Shown here one piece after another: positions 44,257 to 46,328 of a DNA stretch of 46,328 nt (positions are counted from its first letter, which is position 1; each line of letters starts with the position of its first letter). The notes below the pieces were generated by a model that saw only the letters and a program-made list of their open reading frames with translations, had not been told where the DNA came from and did no database searches. This stretch comes from Spirochaetota bacterium (GTDB taxonomy: Bacteria; Spirochaetota; UBA4802; UBA5550): positions 1 to 46,328 of the forward strand of contig JAFGBT010000033.1 in NCBI GenBank assembly GCA_016933025.1, written 5' to 3'. A program made the translations under genes and the position numbers.

Positions 44257-45708
44257 ATGAAACCAATATCCATCCCACTCGCGGCAGACGACGGCAAACC
44301 AAAAGATGAATGCGGAATAGTCGGAATCTTCGGCAATCCGAAGGCGGCCAATCTCGCGTACCTGGGCCTGTACGCGCTCCAGCACCGGGGCCAGGAATCC
44401 GCCGGCATCGCCTCGTCGGACGGCCACCACATCTACCGCTACGCCGGCATGGGCAAGGTCATCGACGTGTTCACCCAGGAGCACATAGACAACCTGCAGG
44501 GAGACATGGCCATCGGCCACAACCGCTACTCAACCACCGGCTCGTCGTTTTTGCGAAACGCCCAGCCATTCCGGTCGGAGTCGATCCTGGGGCCCATCGT
44601 GCTCGCCCACAACGGCAACCTGACCAACTCAGGCTCCATTCGACGGGACCTTGAAAAGAAGGGGCACATCTTCCAGACGACCATAGACTCCGAGGTGATC
44701 GTCCACCTCATGGCCAAGTCCGGCGTCGACGACTTCCTCGAGGCGCTCGTCTTCGCCCTCAGGCAGACGCGGGGCGCCTACTCCCTCCTGGTGATGAACC
44801 GGGACAGGATCTACGCGGTGCGCGATCCGCACGGCTTCCGCCCCCTGGTCCTGGGGAAGCTCGATGACGCCGTGGTGGTCGCGTCCGAGACCTGAGCCTT
44901 CGACATCATCGACGCGGAATACGTGCGCGAGGTCGAGGCGGGAGAGCTCCTTGAGATTTCCGAGGCCGGCATTAAATCGTACAGGCCCTTCGAGAAGAAG
45001 AACCAGTCGCTCTGCGTGTTCGAATACATCTACTTTTCGCGGCCCGACAGCACCATCTTCGGACGGTCCGTCTACGACATGCGGGTGCGCCTCGGCCGGA
45101 TGCTGGCGCGCCAGTCGCCCGTGGACGCCGACATCGTCGTCCCCATCCCCGACTCCTCGGTCTGCGCGGCAATCGGGTACTCCCGCGAGGCCGGCATCCC
45201 CTACGAGCTGGGGCTCATCAGGAGCCACTACATCGGCCGCACCTTCATCGAGCCGACCCAGAAAATCAGGGACTTCGGCGCCAAGATCAAGTACAATGTC
45301 GTGCGCGCCTCGGTGGAGGGCAAGCGGATCGTGGTGGTGGACGATTCCATCATGCGCGGCACCACGATGCGCAAGATCATCAAGATGTTCAGGATGGGCG
45401 GCGCGAAGGAGGTCCACGTCCGCATATCCGCGCCGCCGACGGTCTTTCCCTGCTTCTACGGCATAGACATTCCCACCCGCAAGGAGCTGATCGCCTCATC
45501 CCACACCATCGAGGAGATACGGAAATACCTCCGCGTCGACTCCATAAAGTACATGACCGTGGAGACCCTGCTCGACGCCCTCAACGAGCCGGACATGCGC
45601 TTCTGCACCGCCTGCTTCGACGGCAGCTACCCGTGCGAGCTGGACGACATGTGCGAGGACAGCCAGAAGTACCTGTTCGAGGACGCGGGGAACGGCGAGT
45701 ACTATTAA
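44257..45708 (+). CDS. purF: Amidophosphoribosyltransferase with one in-frame UGA
   Basis: Translation from ATG 44257 gives a short propeptide before the catalytic Cys (KDECGIVGIFG, Cys 19). Glutaminase blocks (LQHRGQESAGIA, GHNRYSTTGSS, LAHNGNLTNSG) and the PRPP domain (IVVVDDSIMRGTTMR) follow. Cysteines for a [4Fe-4S] cluster are SLCVFEY, FPCFYGID and FCTAC, as in the B. subtilis type. The frame is broken only by TGA at 44893-44895 (codon 213), where B. subtilis PurF has Cys in SETCAFD; here it reads ASET-U-AFD. Everything after is intact, with no frameshift. It catalyses the first step of purine synthesis. Recoding as Sec/Cys, a nonsense mutation, or a TGC-to-TGA base error are all possible; the Cys is not catalytic in the known enzyme. 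Confidence 0.9.
44896..44939 (+). promoter_or_regulatory. SECIS-like fold after the purF UGA (tentative)
   Basis: GCCU, bulged U, CGAC (44896-44904) pairs with GUCGAGGC (44932-44939). Inside, ACG-CGGAAUA-CGU (44912-44924) makes a small apical stem whose loop contains GG, starting 19 nt after the UGA. The inner stem is only 3 bp and the internal loop is large, so this is weaker than the hairpin at 7787. Confidence 0.3.
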
Positions 45709-45750
45709 AATTCATACCTGATATCAATTTTTATTATTAAATCCATCCAT

Positions 45751-45851
45751 CATGTCGAGCGTATACCCCTTGTCATGTCGAGCGTATACCCCTTGTCATG
45801 TCGAGCGTATACCCCTTGTCATGTCGAGCGTAGTCGAGACACGACAAGGGG
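45751..45851. repeat. 23-bp tandem array
   Basis: Three exact copies of a 23-bp unit (CATGTCGAGCGTATACCCCT plus TGT; starts 45751, 45774, 45797) are followed by a partial copy that ends in CATGTCGAGCGTAGTCGAGA. The final CCCCTTGTC can pair with the following GACAAGGGG. There is no spacer variation, so it is not a CRISPR array. The GAGCGTAGTCGAG core links it to the dispersed family. Confidence 0.85.
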
Positions 45852-45902
45852 GAAAAAAATTTAATAAATCATCTTGCCCAATCGTAGAACAATTAAACAT
45901 CC

Positions 45903-46229
45903 ATGAAAAACTACTATGTATACATATTAAGATGTAACGATGGTACGTATTATACGGGAATAACCAGTGATATCAGTAAACGATTATTCCAGCATGAGAG
46001 AGATGATTCTCTTCATTCCTATGTATCCCGCCGTAAGCCTTTTGAACTTGTATTTATTGACATTTTCGATAACCCACTATCTGCAATAAGCAGAGAAAAA
46101 CAGATAAAGAAATGGTCACAAATGAAAAAAGAGGCATTGATTAATTCAAACTGGGAGAAACTTAAACAGTTATCAGAATGCAGTAATGATACACATTTTC
46201 TAATTTCGAGCTATGCCAAGAAAAACTGA
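45903..46229 (+). CDS. GIY-YIG nuclease-fold protein
   Basis: The 108-residue protein opens with YYVYILRCNDGTYYTGITSD (the GIY-YIG motif with YVYIL and YTGIT). The conserved Arg in KRLFQHE and the catalytic-type Glu in ISREKQIKKWS follow. It is a single-domain UPF0213-like member, whose cellular role is generally unknown. The gene is AT-rich compared with its GC-rich neighbours and is boxed in by repeat arrays on both sides, suggesting transfer or association with the repeats. Confidence 0.85.
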   Translation: MKNYYVYILRCNDGTYYTGITSDISKRLFQHERDDSLHSYVSRRKPFELVFIDIFDNPLSAISREKQIKKWSQMKKEALINSNWEKLKQLSECSNDTHFLISSYAKKN

Positions 46230-46241
46230 TAGGCCTTGCCA

Positions 46242-46328
46242 CCCCTCGACTACGCTCGGGGTGACATTCCCCTCGACTACGCTCGGGGTGACATTCCCCT
46301 CGACTACGCTCGGGGTGACATTCCCCTC
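46242..46328. repeat. 27-bp tandem repeat running off the window
   Basis: Three complete copies of a 27-bp unit (CCCCTCGACTACGCTCGGGG plus TGACATT; starts 46242, 46269, 46296) and the beginning of a fourth reach the window edge. Each unit contains the hairpin core of clusters A and B. The full copy number cannot be seen. Confidence 0.88.

Noticed and set aside
7815..44895. Genome-wide reassignment of UGA as a sense codon
   Set aside because: TGA is the normal stop of several intact genes here, such as the ChlI-type ATPase, glycosyltransferase and gpmI, so only local recoding is plausible.
45751..46328. Tandem arrays as a CRISPR
   Set aside because: Units are contiguous and identical, with no variable spacers between them. 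No cas genes are present.

Overview
The window looks like a GC-rich chromosomal segment of an anaerobic, Gram-negative (diderm) bacterium. Lipoprotein signals, an outer-membrane-barrel-like protein, a tungsten-type aldehyde oxidoreductase, class III fructose bisphosphatase, a PlsB-type acyltransferase, a MORN-repeat protein, FecR and FG-GAP lipoproteins and STAS/anti-sigma partners together suggest Spirochaetota or a similar lineage. This taxonomic call is an inference; no rRNA or marker gene settles it.

Layout. 1-4161 (+): a truncated ChlI-type AAA+ ATPase, a ChlI-ChlD fusion and a haloalkane-dehalogenase-like hydrolase, tightly packed. 4237-6848 (-): two overlapping GMC-type flavin oxidoreductases. 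6909-8652 (-): a DUF1847 metal-binding protein followed by a two-domain C_GCAxxG_C_C redox protein. The second gene has an in-frame UGA at its first conserved cysteine and a SECIS-like hairpin, so it is most likely a selenoprotein. 9580-10299 (+): PlsC. 10328-13901 (-): Fe-S / FAD-oxidase / Fe-S operon of the GlcD-GlpC kind with a clear promoter. 14461-14649: an array of 21-bp-phased repeats abutting a promoter, ahead of a + strand glycosyltransferase / acyltransferase / RND-exporter operon (14799-19194). 19256-20571: TetR regulator with a palindromic operator and two decayed gene remnants. 20770-23515 (+): a lipoprotein with a metallophosphoesterase fold lacking most metal ligands, then class III FBPase. 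23693-29106 (+): ThiS/MoaD-like carrier, aldehyde ferredoxin oxidoreductase, a metal-ligand-less Fe-ADH paralogue, an SCP2-like protein and an intact Fe-ADH, ending at a very strong terminator. 29176-32110 (-): STAS protein and PlsB. 32493-32567: tRNA-Pro(CGG). 32676-37452 (+): anti-sigma-like ATPase, membrane protein, six-TM chemoreceptor, STAS protein and GpmI. 37813-38835 (+): MORN-repeat protein. 38872-43547 (-): cell-envelope genes (AgmX/PglI-like, seven-bladed FG-GAP lipoprotein, barrel-like protein, FecR lipoprotein). 44257-45708 (+): purF interrupted by one in-frame UGA at a cysteine position. 45903-46229 (+): GIY-YIG protein between repeat clusters.

How the genes fit together. Three lipid acyltransferases, the RND exporter and the glycosyltransferase point to envelope lipid synthesis and export. 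The AOR/Fe-ADH cluster would interconvert acids, aldehydes and alcohols. The FAD/Fe-S operon would oxidise a hydroxy acid. The STAS/HATPase/MCP group looks like a signalling neighbourhood. Two UGA codons at cysteine positions, each followed by a foldable hairpin about 20 nt downstream, are the most notable feature. The case is strong for the C_GCAxxG protein and open for PurF. A short repeat family (core CCCCTCGACTACGCTCGGGG plus TGACATT) recurs in intergenic clusters at 37.5, 44.0 and 46.3 kb, with a related array at 45.8 kb.
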